DNA from: Ricinus communis
Taxonomy: Eukaryota > Streptophyta > Magnoliopsida > Malpighiales > Euphorbiaceae
NCBI RefSeq assembly: GCF_019578655.1
Contig: NC_063264.1
Location: 5,993,213 to 6,057,212, forward strand
DNA length: 64,000 nt
Direction of reading: 5' to 3'
Shown here one piece after another: positions 34,901-47,300 of the stretch. A program made the translations under genes and the position numbers. Each line of letters starts with the position of its first letter. Position 1 is the stretch's first letter. The notes below the pieces were generated by a model. The model was given only the letters and a program-made list of their open reading frames with translations, was not told the DNA's origin and made no database searches.

Positions 34901-36680
34901 ATCAAGAAAAGGCCATATATCATGATGCCATAGGGTCAGCACAGTCATCAGACCGAAACCATTCATTAATTAATTCCTACTTGCATCAAGTTTAGTCGTA
35001 ACATATGATAATAAATATCAAGAGTCCATCCATGGAATTGAAACAATAAGAATCCACAGGGTGCAAAGAACAGTAAAAAAATCAGAGGAGCATGTTATAA
35101 TACCTCAAACTCATAGTCTCTGTGTGCATCTGTTGAATACAGATCCTCTCTGCATGCAACCTCTTTTTCTTTTTCCACATCCTACCAAAGGTACACAAAA
35201 TAGATTGGCACCAGCCGCAGTAGTTTTCACATCAACATCAGGATAAAGCAGTTCTTCACGACAAGATTAGAAGTTGCCGTACTTGTACATCTAACATACA
35301 TCTTTTATTTTAGGCAAACAGTTAAGGTCCATTTTGAAGGGTGAGAGTAATCAGTAAATGCCAAAATCTCACTACCAATCTAAGAGTGGCCACATTATGC
35401 ATAAGCACTAAGGGGTTGGACTCTCGTCAGAGCTCCCCTCCCAAACAAAATCCAATATAGTGCAACCACAAATAGAAAAGGCCCCCTCGTGTGGAATGCA
35501 AATATACGTAATCTTTTCTCAAATAAAATTATGAATAAGAGCAGCATAGAATCCATTAAGAAAACATCAAATAAATCAAAACCTCAAGAAATGACATGAA
35601 GAATACAAATGTAAAAAACTTAGTAAAATTGAGACGAGCATTCTTGAGGAATCAAATTAAAGTCCATTTTGGTTAAGCTGAACAAAAATTCAACCGAACA
35701 ACCTATAAGGACATACCAACATATAATTAGCTTCACAGTCTCTCATAAGAGCCACGTTTTCATTTAATCTAAGTAAAAAATAATGGCTTTTGCAGCCAAT
35801 GAATCTTTGATTGAATAAAGAACCAAACTAACCTTTGATGAAATAAAATCTAGCGAACATTTCAACATCTCAATATCACTCTCCAATCGGGTAAAATCTG
35901 GAATAAACAGGTAAACGCCCATATTAATATTTATAAAAAAAAAAAAAAAGTAAAAATGTGAAAAGTTATAATAAAGATTGTGAATTGAACCTTCCATATG
36001 GTTTCTATTAAGAGCTTCGATTTCAGTAGAGATCTTAGCAGTCTCAGACATTGTAGTGCTCAGCTCCTCTTTCAAATGCTCTACAAATGCATCTACATAA
36101 ACACGTGCCATAATCATAAATCAACACATGCATAGGATAAAAATACATCATAATATCTCAGTTCCACATAAAGCATAAATATCCGTATCAATGTTTCTAA
36201 ACTCACAAAATTTAAATATAATAATAATAATAATGACAAAAAACTAAATAGAAATAAAGAAGATTACCTAAATCCTCAATTCCTAAAAAATTGAAATCAG
36301 AACATTCAGACATAATCTGCTGCACTTTGCTCTGCATTATTGGCAAAATTAACCACATTACAGTCAGCTAATACAAAGTAATAAACCTAATTATGGCAAA
36401 TAATAAAAATAACAATGGTAAATAGAAACCTCGAGGTGAAGAGCGCAATCTTCGAGGACTTGATCAGAATGTGAAGAGAGCATCTCTGTATCTCCATTGC
36501 AACCACTGTAAATTTCTTCCAGATCTTTTATTCCACTGCAATTAAATTCAAGCCAACTAAAAATTACTTTAAAAAAGAAGAAGAAGAAGAAGAAGAAGAA
36601 GAAATGTATAATTATAGAAGAACATAAATTGGAAAGTGAAAGAACCAGATAATGGAATTAAGATCAAGATTGTTATCCAT
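31972..36680 (-). CDS. Conserved coiled-coil protein of unknown function
   Basis: Twelve exons on the minus strand join in frame to 415 aa: 36680-36646, 36535-36430, 36331-36268, 36092-35991, 35897-35833, 35181-35104, 34722-34643, 34555-34339, 34254-34199, 33357-33223, 33093-32910 and 32097-31972, all GT/AG. The first half is helical and charged (LDAFVEHLKEELSTTMSETA, RLESDIEMLKCSLDFISSK), a likely coiled coil. The second half looks globular: GLKVIEFDGSCIRLSLRTYL, HELLIEVVSGTMELKNVE, FPNDIYISDI, YSFEYLDRDETVVAHLVGG, FIKLSQGWPV. A helix plus an alpha/beta tail of this kind recalls kinetochore-type RWD proteins, but that is inference; I do not recognise a named family. Three TGGGCY motifs upstream suggest expression in dividing cells. 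A 52-base exon-like segment at 35,717-35,768 is left out because it breaks the frame. Confidence 0.85.
36574..36603. repeat. (GAA)n microsatellite
   Basis: About nine GAA/AAG units in intron 1 of the coiled-coil gene. On that gene's strand it reads as TTC repeats just upstream of the exon 2 acceptor, thus as a pyrimidine tract. Confidence 0.95.
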
Positions 36681-36818
36681 TGCTGTTCAAATTGATTGAT
36701 GATTCAAGCTCCCGCTCAACTATTTGATTGATTTGATAATTTATAGCTAAAATTATAAAAAAAAGAAACGTTTTGAAAATTTATAATGAAAGAGGACAAA
36801 TCAAAGATGGGTTAGATG

Positions 36819-36870
36819 TGGGCTCAATAAATTAGCCCATATCCTGACTCATGGCTTAAACATCGGCCCA
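36819..36870 (-). promoter_or_regulatory. Cluster of three site II (TGGGCY) motifs before the coiled-coil gene
   Basis: TGGGCT at 36,819-36,824, AGCCCA at 36,834-36,839 and GGCCCA at 36,865-36,870 give three TGGGCY elements within 52 bases, 140-190 bases upstream of the start codon at 36,680. Such clusters bind TCP-type factors and are typical of plant genes expressed in growing or dividing cells. The match is visible; the function is inferred. Confidence 0.6.
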
Positions 36871-37849
36871 AATACAATCTACAAGAGTTCAAACCTCTCC
36901 TCAATTTAACGAGTAATCTTTATTTTTATAATATATAAAATAGAAAGTTAAGTCAAATTCACTCTTTGCTTCGTATTTAATAAAATCACCATAAATTTTT
37001 ATATACTTAATTAATTAATTTTAACTTTTGTTGACAGAAATTAAAATCATTAATAACATATAAAGTCCATTAACTTGAATAATATACTTTACTCTTATAT
37101 TAAATATTTCTATTATATACTCTTTATTATATAAAGTATAATTTTTAAAATAAAAATTATTATTAGAGATGTTTTTAAATATTTTTGAGAAATAAATGGA
37201 ATTAATAATCTTAATTTTGATTCTAAAAAATTTCAAATTTTTTAAAAAATATAAGTTAAAAAATCTCTCAAACTTTTAATTTTTAAATAATTAAGAAAAT
37301 TATAAATAAATTTTTAAAATATTTTAAGTTTTAAACTTTTTATAAAAAAGATAGATAATTGAATCAGAATTAGCAATCACCATTTTTGAGAATCAGAAAT
37401 AAATTTTTGAGCCCATATAACAAATTTATTTGACCTCATACGAAACGGCACCACAGAATATAACTGCCCTTTTTACTGCCTTAAGTGAAACGGCGACGTA
37501 TAAGAGTGTGAAAAGGGAGAAAAAGGAACAAGGGACAGAGATTTAAAAGGAAACAGAGAACTCAAAAAGGGAATCAAAATCGGCGGCAGAAGAATGAGAA
37601 AAGAAGAAACAGAGAAAGAAATTCAATTTTTTTTAATTGAAAAAAGAAAAGGGGAAAGCCTCTCTTAGAAATACTAAAAAGTAGGACCTTATAATTAAAA
37701 ATTAGATTTTTTTTTAATTTAAACACATCGATTTTCTTTCCTAATAAAACTCTTTTTTTTTTTTTTTTAACTTTATACTATTATTCTTATAAATAAAAAA
37801 TCTAATCACTTCATTAAAAATGGCAATTCACACCAATTCCATTATCAAT
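36871..37849. other. Divergent promoter region
   Basis: Shared upstream region of the coiled-coil gene (-) and the RING gene (+). 36,900-37,400 is very AT-rich; 37,430-37,660 is purine-rich with GAAACGG(C) words at 37,441 and 37,488. A TATAAATA box at 37,788-37,795 could start the RING transcript near 37,825. Confidence 0.45.
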
Positions 37850-37863
37850 AAATCCCTTTTTAC

Positions 37864-37893
37864 TCTTCTTCTTCTTCTTCTTCTTCTTCTTCT
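37864..37893. repeat. (CTT)n microsatellite in the RING gene leader
   Basis: About ten CTT/TTC units just downstream of the proposed TATA box, so probably inside the first 5' UTR exon. Pyrimidine microsatellites of this kind are common in plant leaders. Confidence 0.93.
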
Positions 37894-37925
37894 ATTGTAT
37901 ATCGCCGTTTTCGTCTCTCTTTTGG

Positions 37926-38578
37926 GTAAGCTCTCTTACTTTTTCGTTTATATGATTTAACTTGAGTGATTTTTTTTTTTAATTATTATAATGCAGATGC
38001 CTTTCTTTCTGCCTGTTAAGATGTTCAAAAAGTTTTTAAATTTTTTGGGTTTAAAGTATTAGCATGTGGGATTGTTGCAACTGCTTATTGGGTTTATGCA
38101 ATTTTTAAGAAATTAACATGCTACTTTTGCATCTGGGTAATTTCAGCTAGTTTTAATATTAAAGAAGTTTTATTTATTTGTTTGTTTATTTTTGGCTTTT
38201 TTTGTTTAACTATCAGCATGGTGGAATCATTGATGATGCTTATTGGGTTTTCTGTAATTTTACGATAAATTGGCTTGCTTTTTTTCTTTCTTTCCGTAGT
38301 CCGGGTAATTTAGGTTTTTATGTTGAAAAAGTTTTGATTTCTTTTAAGGGTTTTTACAGTATTAGTGTTTGGAATGCTAATTGGGTTCTTGCAATTTTAT
38401 AAGAAATTAACTTTTTTTCCCTGGGTGATTTAGATTTTTATGGTGAAAAAGTTTTGACTTCTTTTCAAAAGGATTTTTACAGTATTAGCGTTTGGAATGA
38501 TATCTGGGTTCATGCATTTTTGCAAGAAATTAACATGCTTTTTTTTTTTTTGGTTTGTTTGTTTGTTTGGTATTCTAG
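37926..38578 (+). other. Predicted 5' UTR intron of the RING gene, with degenerate tandem repeats
   Basis: The donor TTTTGG/GTAAGC and the acceptor TATTCTAG/GGTTTC, 25 bases before the start codon, delimit the intron. Inside, a unit of roughly 120-150 bases recurs about four times (starting near 38,020, 38,180, 38,325 and 38,445). The shared words are GTATTAG(C/T)..TG, TATTGGGTT/TTGGGTTCTTGCAATTTT, AAGAAATTAAC, CTGGGT(A/G)ATTTAG..TTTTTATG and GAAAAAGTTTTGA. The copies are diverged, and each keeps a T-rich stretch. Confidence 0.7.
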
Positions 38579-38602
38579 GGTTTCTTCTGATTTGATGATA
38601 GC

Positions 38603-40686
38603 ATGAATTCATGGGGGTTGAATTGTCTAGAAGTGGACATCACAGTGGCAAACCCTCAAAGAAGAAGAGGGTTGGATTTAGACTTGGATCTTAACTATCC
38701 TTTACCTCCTCAAATGAGGGCACTCGACTTGTCACTTGGGTTATCCAGTTATAATAATAGTTCTCAACAAGTTCAAGTTCAAGCTCAAGTGCATGGATGG
38801 TCTCTGTCTCACCATCATCAAGTTACAAATGCTGCTAGTGAGGTGCTTGATGATGATGAAGTTGCTATAATTTCCCCAAGGACATTTGCTCAAGTATGTT
38901 TTATCATGTTATTTCTGATCATTATTATATTTCCAACATTTATTACTTCTTTTCAATTTACATCAATTTAATTTTAAAAATTACATTGTTTAGTCCAGGG
39001 AAATTTCTGAAGGAAACCATTCTCATGGAAAGCGAGGTGTGCTTCGCGAAGCTACAGGGACTCCTAGGGGACGCTTGGGTAATTGGCCTTTTTCTGTTTT
39101 TTGTAACCTATATGAAATGAATTTTTCTCCTAGATGCTTTTCTTTTCTTATAATGCTTTTTGTTTGAGATCCTTCTTTATTTTTCCTTTCTTTTTTTGTA
39201 AACTGAGCTTTTATTTCCATGTAATATAGCTCTCGAGAATTGAATTATACTTTGTATAAGGTGAGAGTAATCTATGATGTCCTGATCAAAGGTCTAGAGC
39301 TAACCCAGGTAGGCGTATAAACTGAGTTTTTATTTTCATGTGATAAGTATCACTGCTACTTCTCAGCAAGCTCAAACATAATTGTGTAGGATAAGATTAA
39401 ATGTGACTATGCATTAAAGTTACATTTTATAGAACCTTATCACAATTTTGATGCGTGATCAAAGATGAATTTGCTTCATTCTTGCGTTGGCTTTTGACCT
39501 AGTACTGGTTTCTATCTTCATTCTCATTGCTGATTGCATGACAGTAGCCATTGTTATCTTAGGACGACATGACTGACAGAAAAATTGGTGCTACCTTTTG
39601 AAACTTTGTGTTGAAACCTTTTCTTCCCTTCTGAATGTTGATTAATACTATTAATCTTCTTAGTTTTGTATCGTTGCTTTTTGATTTTCATTCTGATAAC
39701 ATACTACTCGGAGATTTTTTTCAGTGCTATGGTTTGGAATTATTTTATTTCCTCTAAATCTGAACATATTTGTTCATTAAACAAGCTGCGTTTTAGAGTC
39801 AAGCTTTTGTTATGAAAAGCATATTTTATGTCTTTTTCACATGGAATTGGTATAGGGCTCTAAATCTATTTTGATGTAAATTGTAATTAACAGCTGCAGC
39901 CATTTTGTGCACCAACTGCAAAACAAGAATGCCTGATGACTGTCAACCTTGCTTGAAACCGGGAACAAGTAACAAGAAGGTCTTGATAGCATTTTCCTCA
40001 GTTTATTATGTCTTGATGTTTTATATTTTCATTTATTGGCATGTGTTTCCTGGTGCTTTGAAGACTCATATTATATAGCAATTGCTTGAAACTGTACTAC
40101 TTTACCATCCAGTGAAATCTGTCTAAACGGCTTGTTTGGTCTTCCAATGCAGTATAGATTAAATGGCCAATTGTTCTTTTCTTCAAGGTCCACCTGTGTG
40201 GACATTTCTGGTCACCTATGCAAATATGCTACCTTATGCAACTATTCTTTTGAGTCTAATGCTGAATGCTTTATTTTTATCTACTTGTTCATGATCACTA
40301 TTAGTGCTCCGCTTTTATGCTTTGGCAGTCCAGGAGATCTATTAGTAAAGCTCCTCTTCATAGGCTATCATGGTGGATGGTTGCTGCAGTTTTCACATCC
40401 CTGGATAAGTTTATTCCTAACTGTTATGAACTCTCATGGGCAGGAAAGAAATGTTTTCATGACTCAACAGTCGCCCCAGTCTGTCTCTTCAGCTGAGGAT
40501 CCTATCTTTAGTTGCGCAGTATGCATAGGCCCATTAATTGAACCAACATCAACAAGGTGTGGCCACATCTTCTGCAAGGAGTGTCTCCAAAGATCACTAA
40601 AATCATCACAGAACAAATGCCCAACCTGCAGGCAAAAAGTCGGAAAGAGAGGCATCTTTAGGGTTTATCTTCCTACCACCAATTGA
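38603..40686 (+). CDS. RNF4-like RING E3 ubiquitin ligase; candidate SUMO-targeted ligase
   Basis: Four exons (38603-38893, 38994-39078, 39894-39979, 40444-40686) give 234 aa in one frame. The C-terminal RING is complete C3HC4 (residues 178-216): SCAVCIGPLIEPTSTRCGHI, then FCKEC and NKCPTCRQKV, ending in RVYLPTTN, as in RNF4-type proteins. The N-terminus has LDLDLDLN (24-31) and LDLSLGL (41-47), both EAR-like LxLxL repression motifs. It then has an acidic run followed by VAII (87-90), which fits a SUMO-interacting motif, before SPRTFAQ. Exon 3 encodes CTNCK..DDCQPC, a possible small metal-binding knuckle; it is the least certain exon. The likely role is nuclear E3 ligase acting on SUMO-modified proteins. 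RING identity is certain; the SUMO link is inference. Confidence 0.85.
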
Positions 40687-41396
40687 CTGAATTTGAGGGG
40701 AGTGATAGCTAGTTTGGCTAAAAGCACTTGTGTTGCTTAGGTATATAGTGCCCTCAATGAATTCGCTGACAATTAGTCTGGCTGACCGCTAAAAATGTAG
40801 TTCCCTCTTTTAGGCAAGTCATTCCTTTCTATGGATGAGAGGGAGACTTAGGTACCAGGAGAAATTCTTTTGATTTGAAAAATAAATTATTGATCAAATG
40901 CCCCTGTTGGCTGATTTTTAAGGAGTTGTACCCAATTTTGATTTAGTGATATTTTGTACATAACGTCATTGATTCATTAATATTACTATAACAATAGAAC
41001 TGATATTGGTTTCCATGATTTATAAGATGAAAATATGCCACAATGCATTATGCAACAACTCCCCCCAGACACATTCATCCTGATTTAAAATTGTAATTTG
41101 TCCCCATTTTTATAATACACGAGTCATGGAACTCTTTTGAAAGGTCAAGGGGTGAAAAATGACACAAATATAAACAAGGGCTGGGCTATAAAAATTGCAA
41201 AATTTGCATTTGGAGAGGTGATCCTGTTACTAAAAGAATAGCTCAAAAACAGTTATAAAATGTTTTGCTATACAAAGAAGGGTTGGCTAAAACCTGACAC
41301 CCTAGAGTTGATTGATAGTACAGTGAGGAGGCAAAATGCAGGAGAAAACCAGATACTCAATTGCTAGTCCATGGAAGCGATAAAATTTTTCAATTC
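40687..41396. other. Convergent spacer: 3' UTRs of RING gene and UTP20
   Basis: About 0.7 kb between converging genes. No coding sequence is recognisable. The parts adjoining each stop codon are presumably 3' UTR. Confidence 0.5.
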
Positions 41397-44300
41397 TCAA
41401 CGCCTCCATCTTCCCATTTTCATGGTCATTATCTTCCTTTTCTTGTGGGCACGATGTTTCGCTGCATTCCGTAGCTTCCTCTTGGCATTTCGCATAGGGT
41501 TGACGACGGCCATGACCTTTTCCTCTTTTTTCCGCTTGTCTCTCTTCACCTTAATACTCTTTCTTATCTCGCTGTAAACCTGTACAAAATTTTGGATGCC
41601 TAAAGTGTTCCGCATACTCTCACAAACTTCTTGAGCTAGCTGCTTCAAGTCATCTGAAAGATTTGCCAACCAGTTCAACGTTAGTAGAACATGGTATGTG
41701 AGAAGGTGCAGAAAGGAAAGAAATAAATAGGATATACATGACCAGATTTATATATTAAATACATAAAACATCCAATGAATGATGCAACAGAAACCAGTGA
41801 CAATGAAATGGGATTTTGAATTATAAAGTTGATTTCAAACTTCAACTCTTAAAGTGCAAATAGAAAAAGAATGATTGCTACAGTTAAAAATAATGATGAT
41901 GACTGACTGAATCAGCCTAAACGTCTATGAGGATGCATCTTCCTGACGCCTGTTGTGGCTAAAGTCCAGTTACTTGAGATGATTGCTTATGTCAGCTATA
42001 AATTTCTAACACTTATATCAACCAAACAAATAAAGATGCAAGGTAATAATGTGGAGAAGAGGAATAAAACAGAGAGAGACGACAGAAGTACACCAATTTA
42101 CATGAGGTAGAATGAATTTTGTGTAACAATTCATATAATTCTCAAGGTGTCAAATCAACTAAGCCAAAAAGATTTAGATGAAACATATCAAAAATAATTC
42201 ATCTCCCTGATTAGAAAAGGAATAACACAACAAAGAAGAACACAAACTGACCAGAGATGACTTTCCCAGCAAATCCTTCGCAAACTTTATAGAAGGGCAG
42301 CACCATGTCAAATGCATAACGCTGCAATCCATCGTCCTTGATTTGCAAAGAAATCTTTCCAAAACTATTAAAAATGATTCTCATCTGCATGCAAGTATTC
42401 AACATATTATGACTAGCTATATGAGCTGGAAAAAGAAATTCCCTCCAATCCCACGTCATAAAAAGGAAAGGTGAAAGAAAGAACAGTCACAAAAATAGAA
42501 GTATTAGCTTATAAGTCAGATGCAACAACCATTCTAACCAACCTGAATAGCCTCCATTTGAAGAGCAATTTTCCCCATCTCCTTGATTAAATTAGAGACG
42601 AGCAGATACTGGAGATTCTCAGGCTGGTCTTTGTCATCTTGATCACGTACACCAGAGACGACATTTAAAAACACATGTTTTCCTTTTCTCGACTCTAGCA
42701 ACTGAAAAGCTTTCAGAAATAGCCCCTGTTCATGTGGTTCAAGACCCGTCCAGAAGACATAAGGTTCTGGACATTCTGCTTTTCCCATCAAAGAATGGAT
42801 GGCACAAACTGTAAAAACGAGATTCTGTGTAATCAGGTTTTCAGCAGCATCATCAATGACTTGTGTTTTTAGCTGATAGCAGAGGGAAGCAGCTATTATA
42901 AAAAGCCTATGTGGCCTCATAAGGAGAAAATGTCCCAACGGTTTTTCATGATTTTCCCTACTGGTCTTAGTTGCAGTAGCAAAGTAAAAGGCCACAAGGC
43001 GACTTGATATGTTGCGCAACCATGGATGTGGATGTAAGAGCAACTCGCTTACTGCTTCCCATATATCCTGTGAAAAACAGATGATGAGGAAAAAGAAAAG
43101 GGAAAGATAAGTACAAACCTGAGGGAAGGGAGTCAAGGGACACCCACCACCATTTCCCAAAAAAAGACTCCCATTTACCTTCACTAATGTATGATAAATA
43201 AGCTCATAGTCGACTATAGAAATGCATGTAACTAAATACAAATGCACGTTCTACTTCTGGTAGAAGTTGGATTACCCATACCTCAAGATCCCTTTTGAAG
43301 CTGAGGTGTTGAAAATGATGCAGAATCTTCTCCAGCAAAACTAACGAAAAATAAGCTTCTTTCCATAGAGGAACAACTTCAACAGAAAGATCTAGTGATG
43401 GTCTATCAGCAACAACATGAGCTGAAGCCTGCAAAATAGTTCTACTGACAGGCAATATACTGCTGATATGCTTTTGAAAGCTTTTAGTCATGACCTCGAC
43501 TAGTAGTCCCAAGGCCTGCACATATAAAATTGGAAACCATTAAAACTTGAAACATACCAAGACAAATATTAAAACATAATAATCATAATATCAATGCATC
43601 CTCCTTAAATCCCTTGTGTATTAGATCATCATATCATGAAGGCGGACTGGCTGTTTTATATCTATAATCTTCATGTAAAACGAAGATTACAACTTGAAGG
43701 GTAGAAGTCAGAAATGCGCCTCTTAGAGGGAACATCTAATTGTCTCTAAGATCACACTTATACAGCATACCCTAATTCTTTTTAAACATTTGTAGTAATG
43801 TGCAGGTCCGAAATTGGTAGAATTCTTGAAATCCATTCAAGTTATGCATATTATATTCAACATTTACATCTATGATTTATCACATGTTTCAGAGAATTTA
43901 CCTGTGCACCAGTACTCTGCAATCGCCGCTTCTCATCCACATACCAGGACAGACTAAAATCGAGCATGGAATCCAGTAAATGCGGACTTACTCGTCCAAT
44001 CAGAAGCTTTATAACTGTAGCAGCCATTGCACGGACTTTACTATCATTGTCATTCACCAAGCACTGCACCAAATGGATAAATATTGTTTGTGCATGTTTA
44101 TCCAGAAAGTTTCTGGGAAATTTGATTATTATGGCATGAAGCATTTCCAGCACTGCTTCTCTCCCAGTTGAATACTCATAACTGCACAGCAATTCAGTGC
44201 ATCAGTGAGAGAAAAGAAAGAGAAAATAGGGATGAAAAAGAACATGTTCATACCTTAAGTTCTTCAGCAGAAAATCTAAATGTTGTTGCAAGTATGTTTC

Positions 44301-47300
44301 TGAAAGATGATAATCAAGTAAGAATTGCAACGAAATCTGACTGCATTTCTTACGAATTGAATCCACTTGGCTTCTAACTATTAGTTCTGCAATCCGAATC
44401 ATAACATCATATATCTCAGGAACAACCAGCTTGCGACTAACTACTGCTTTTAGAAGTGCGAGGGTAATGAAAGAGGGATTGCTCTCAAGATCAACAAACA
44501 ACGGAAACTGAATTAGTAGACGCAGTTGATCAGATGAAAGGGTGATTTTAGTACTTCGCAGGAGCACAGTTAACATTTTTAGACATGATTGCATCAGCGA
44601 ATTGTTGGCATTAACAGAACTCTGAGCAATATCTAATAATGTCACCTTTATTTTATCAGCCTGTGACACAAGTGATGGTAGAGGTAGCCTTAGCAGTGGA
44701 GTAAGGCATCTAAGGGATGAAGATAATATATCTTCATATCTAGAACTCAAGCAGCTGCCAAACAGTTTAACAAAGGGATCCAACATTGACAGAAGTTCTG
44801 CATTTTCTTTAGCCAGTTTCACACTCTTCATTCGGTTGTGGAATAAGTCAAGAGCAAACACAGTAATAAGATGTGAGCACCCTGATTTAGTTCCAACAAC
44901 TTGGGTTGAAGAAACTGTTTTCTTAAGCACATTATGTCTAGAGTAGGGTATCAACTCTGTACCAGAAGGATTCTCCCCCTGACCAATTTCTTCAATGACT
45001 CCATCTTCAACAAACCCATAAATAAAAATAAATAGATTTGTCTGATCAACAGATGGATTACATTCAATACCAGCCGCTATCTGATTTAACATAGTTTCCA
45101 ATTTGGCTTTCACTTTTGGTGTCAGATGCTTCTGCATATAAGATTTAATAGGTGACAGAAGTTTCAAGCCATGACTTTTAAATGTTATGCTTTGTGCAAT
45201 TATTTTCAATGTATCAAAAGACTTCAGCTTCCTAGTTTCTTTCATTTTAGAAGCAATCTTTTCTACATCTTTCTCCTCGCCAACATCCCCAAGAATATCA
45301 TTCTCTACCACAGAAAGGAGATCTTCCAAACAATAATCCAATTTCCCACAGATGGGAGATGAAAGAAATTTTGACAAAATAAAGTTCAGAGTATACCCCA
45401 ACACATGAAGCTCATATCCTCGCTTCAAGGTAGCTCTCAAGGCCCCGACTATAAACTTCAAATATTCCAGCCCAAGCTCCTTTAAACAAGCAGCCAAAGC
45501 AAGCCTAGCTTCATCACGGATGCTTTCCATCCGATTCTTTAAATGGTTTGCAATGCGATGAATGATACTTGGAAGTTGCGAGTCCATTATGTCTCCAGGA
45601 AGCAACTTCAACACTTTCAGAACAGCCACATTGACATTAACATTGACCTTATCAGAATCGAAATCCAGTAACTTTTGCATCATTGGAAGCACAGTTTTAT
45701 GAAGGCATGCCTGTATCTCGGCAGCTACAACAGAATTACTATCACATTTGCGCAATGTAGCTAAAGAACCTGTCTCCATGATATCAGTGCCAAATTCACA
45801 GGAAGAATTTTGTGAAAAATGGAACTGGTCCAACATTGAGCAAACCAGCCGCAATAAAACCTTCTGCTTATCCAAATTCATCTTCATCTCATGAAAGCAT
45901 CGAGTCAATAATGCGTAATATGATTTCCACTTCATCTGAGAGGCAATTGAAGCAAGAGCTTCAAGGCATGCAGATTTAATATTTTCTCCCTTTCCACCTT
46001 GTACATCTAATAACATTTTGAAAAAGAGTGGAACAAACACTTTATTCATGATGCCCTGGAAATCAATAGAATTAGTGAGTTTGATTTGCCTTATAGAGTA
46101 GGTTGCATTTTTTACTGATAACAGTAGGGAAAAAATTACCTCTGACATGTTACTTTTATTGATAACATTACTAAAGCGTGAAAGTGCCTTTGCCCTCCTA
46201 TGTTTCTGCAGACAAAAAACATTTAAGAGTCTCGTACAAAAAGAAACAGGGAAAGTGTGTCCATGCATATTACCAAGTACAAATAATTTCCACATAGTAC
46301 CGTCAAAAATGAGAACTGCAGCAGTAACTACACTTACTGCCTTAAATCATAACATATTTACTTGCATGAAGACTAGAAAAATTAAGATGGAAACTTTACC
46401 TGCAAATGAATAATATTGTTGAAAAAATCTTGTTCGGCATCAGCAGAACACAGAGCCTTTAAGTAACTGAGATTCTCCACTTCTGGAAGTTTTAACACCA
46501 TATCTCGTAGTAACTCAATCCATTCCTGGAACCATGCCAACCAATTATAAGACCATGCCCATATTAGGAAGTTTTTACTCCCCTCTGCAAAATTGTCCAT
46601 CTTTATTTTTTATTTTTTGGGTACATCTTAATAGTCTTCTCCATAAAATAAAAATTAGTTGCTTCTGCTTTTAATGATCTCTTTATTCCTCATTTCAATT
46701 ACTACATGTCAAATTTTTTAGCCTAAAAACCAATTAAGATGTCAAATTGCAAATTTGACAATATTTTTAGTGGTGGCTAATGCGTTTAGTTTTAGCTTTT
46801 GCAAAACCGAACCCCCTTTTTCCGCATTACAAAGAGAATTCAGTTCAAACCAAAACCTAAAGTTATGTGATTTTAACCAGCTCTTCAGTTGTATTAAGGG
46901 ACAAAAAATATCATGCAATTCCATCAAACATAAGAAATTGATACCTTTCTAACTGAACTTCCTTCCCTCATTGCATTCCCCATGTGTTTCAAAAAGAACT
47001 TGTTCATTAAACGTTGAAGGCATGTTGTTGTCCAACTACATTTGCTCTTTGCTGTAATCACCTGAGGTGTCCCAGAATGACTTTTAGCTTCTACACCAAG
47101 AATCACGGCGGAGAATTCGACAAACGTAAGCAATGACCTATAAGCACTGTGCCTTAAGATTAACTCTTCTGATGACATATCATACACACAATGTGACAAG
47201 ACAACTAATGCATGATCTTCTTGAAGGCAATAGAATAACTCAACATCAATCTTTGCATAAGCATTGACTATGGTGTCATAATCAAGGCCACCCATTTCCA

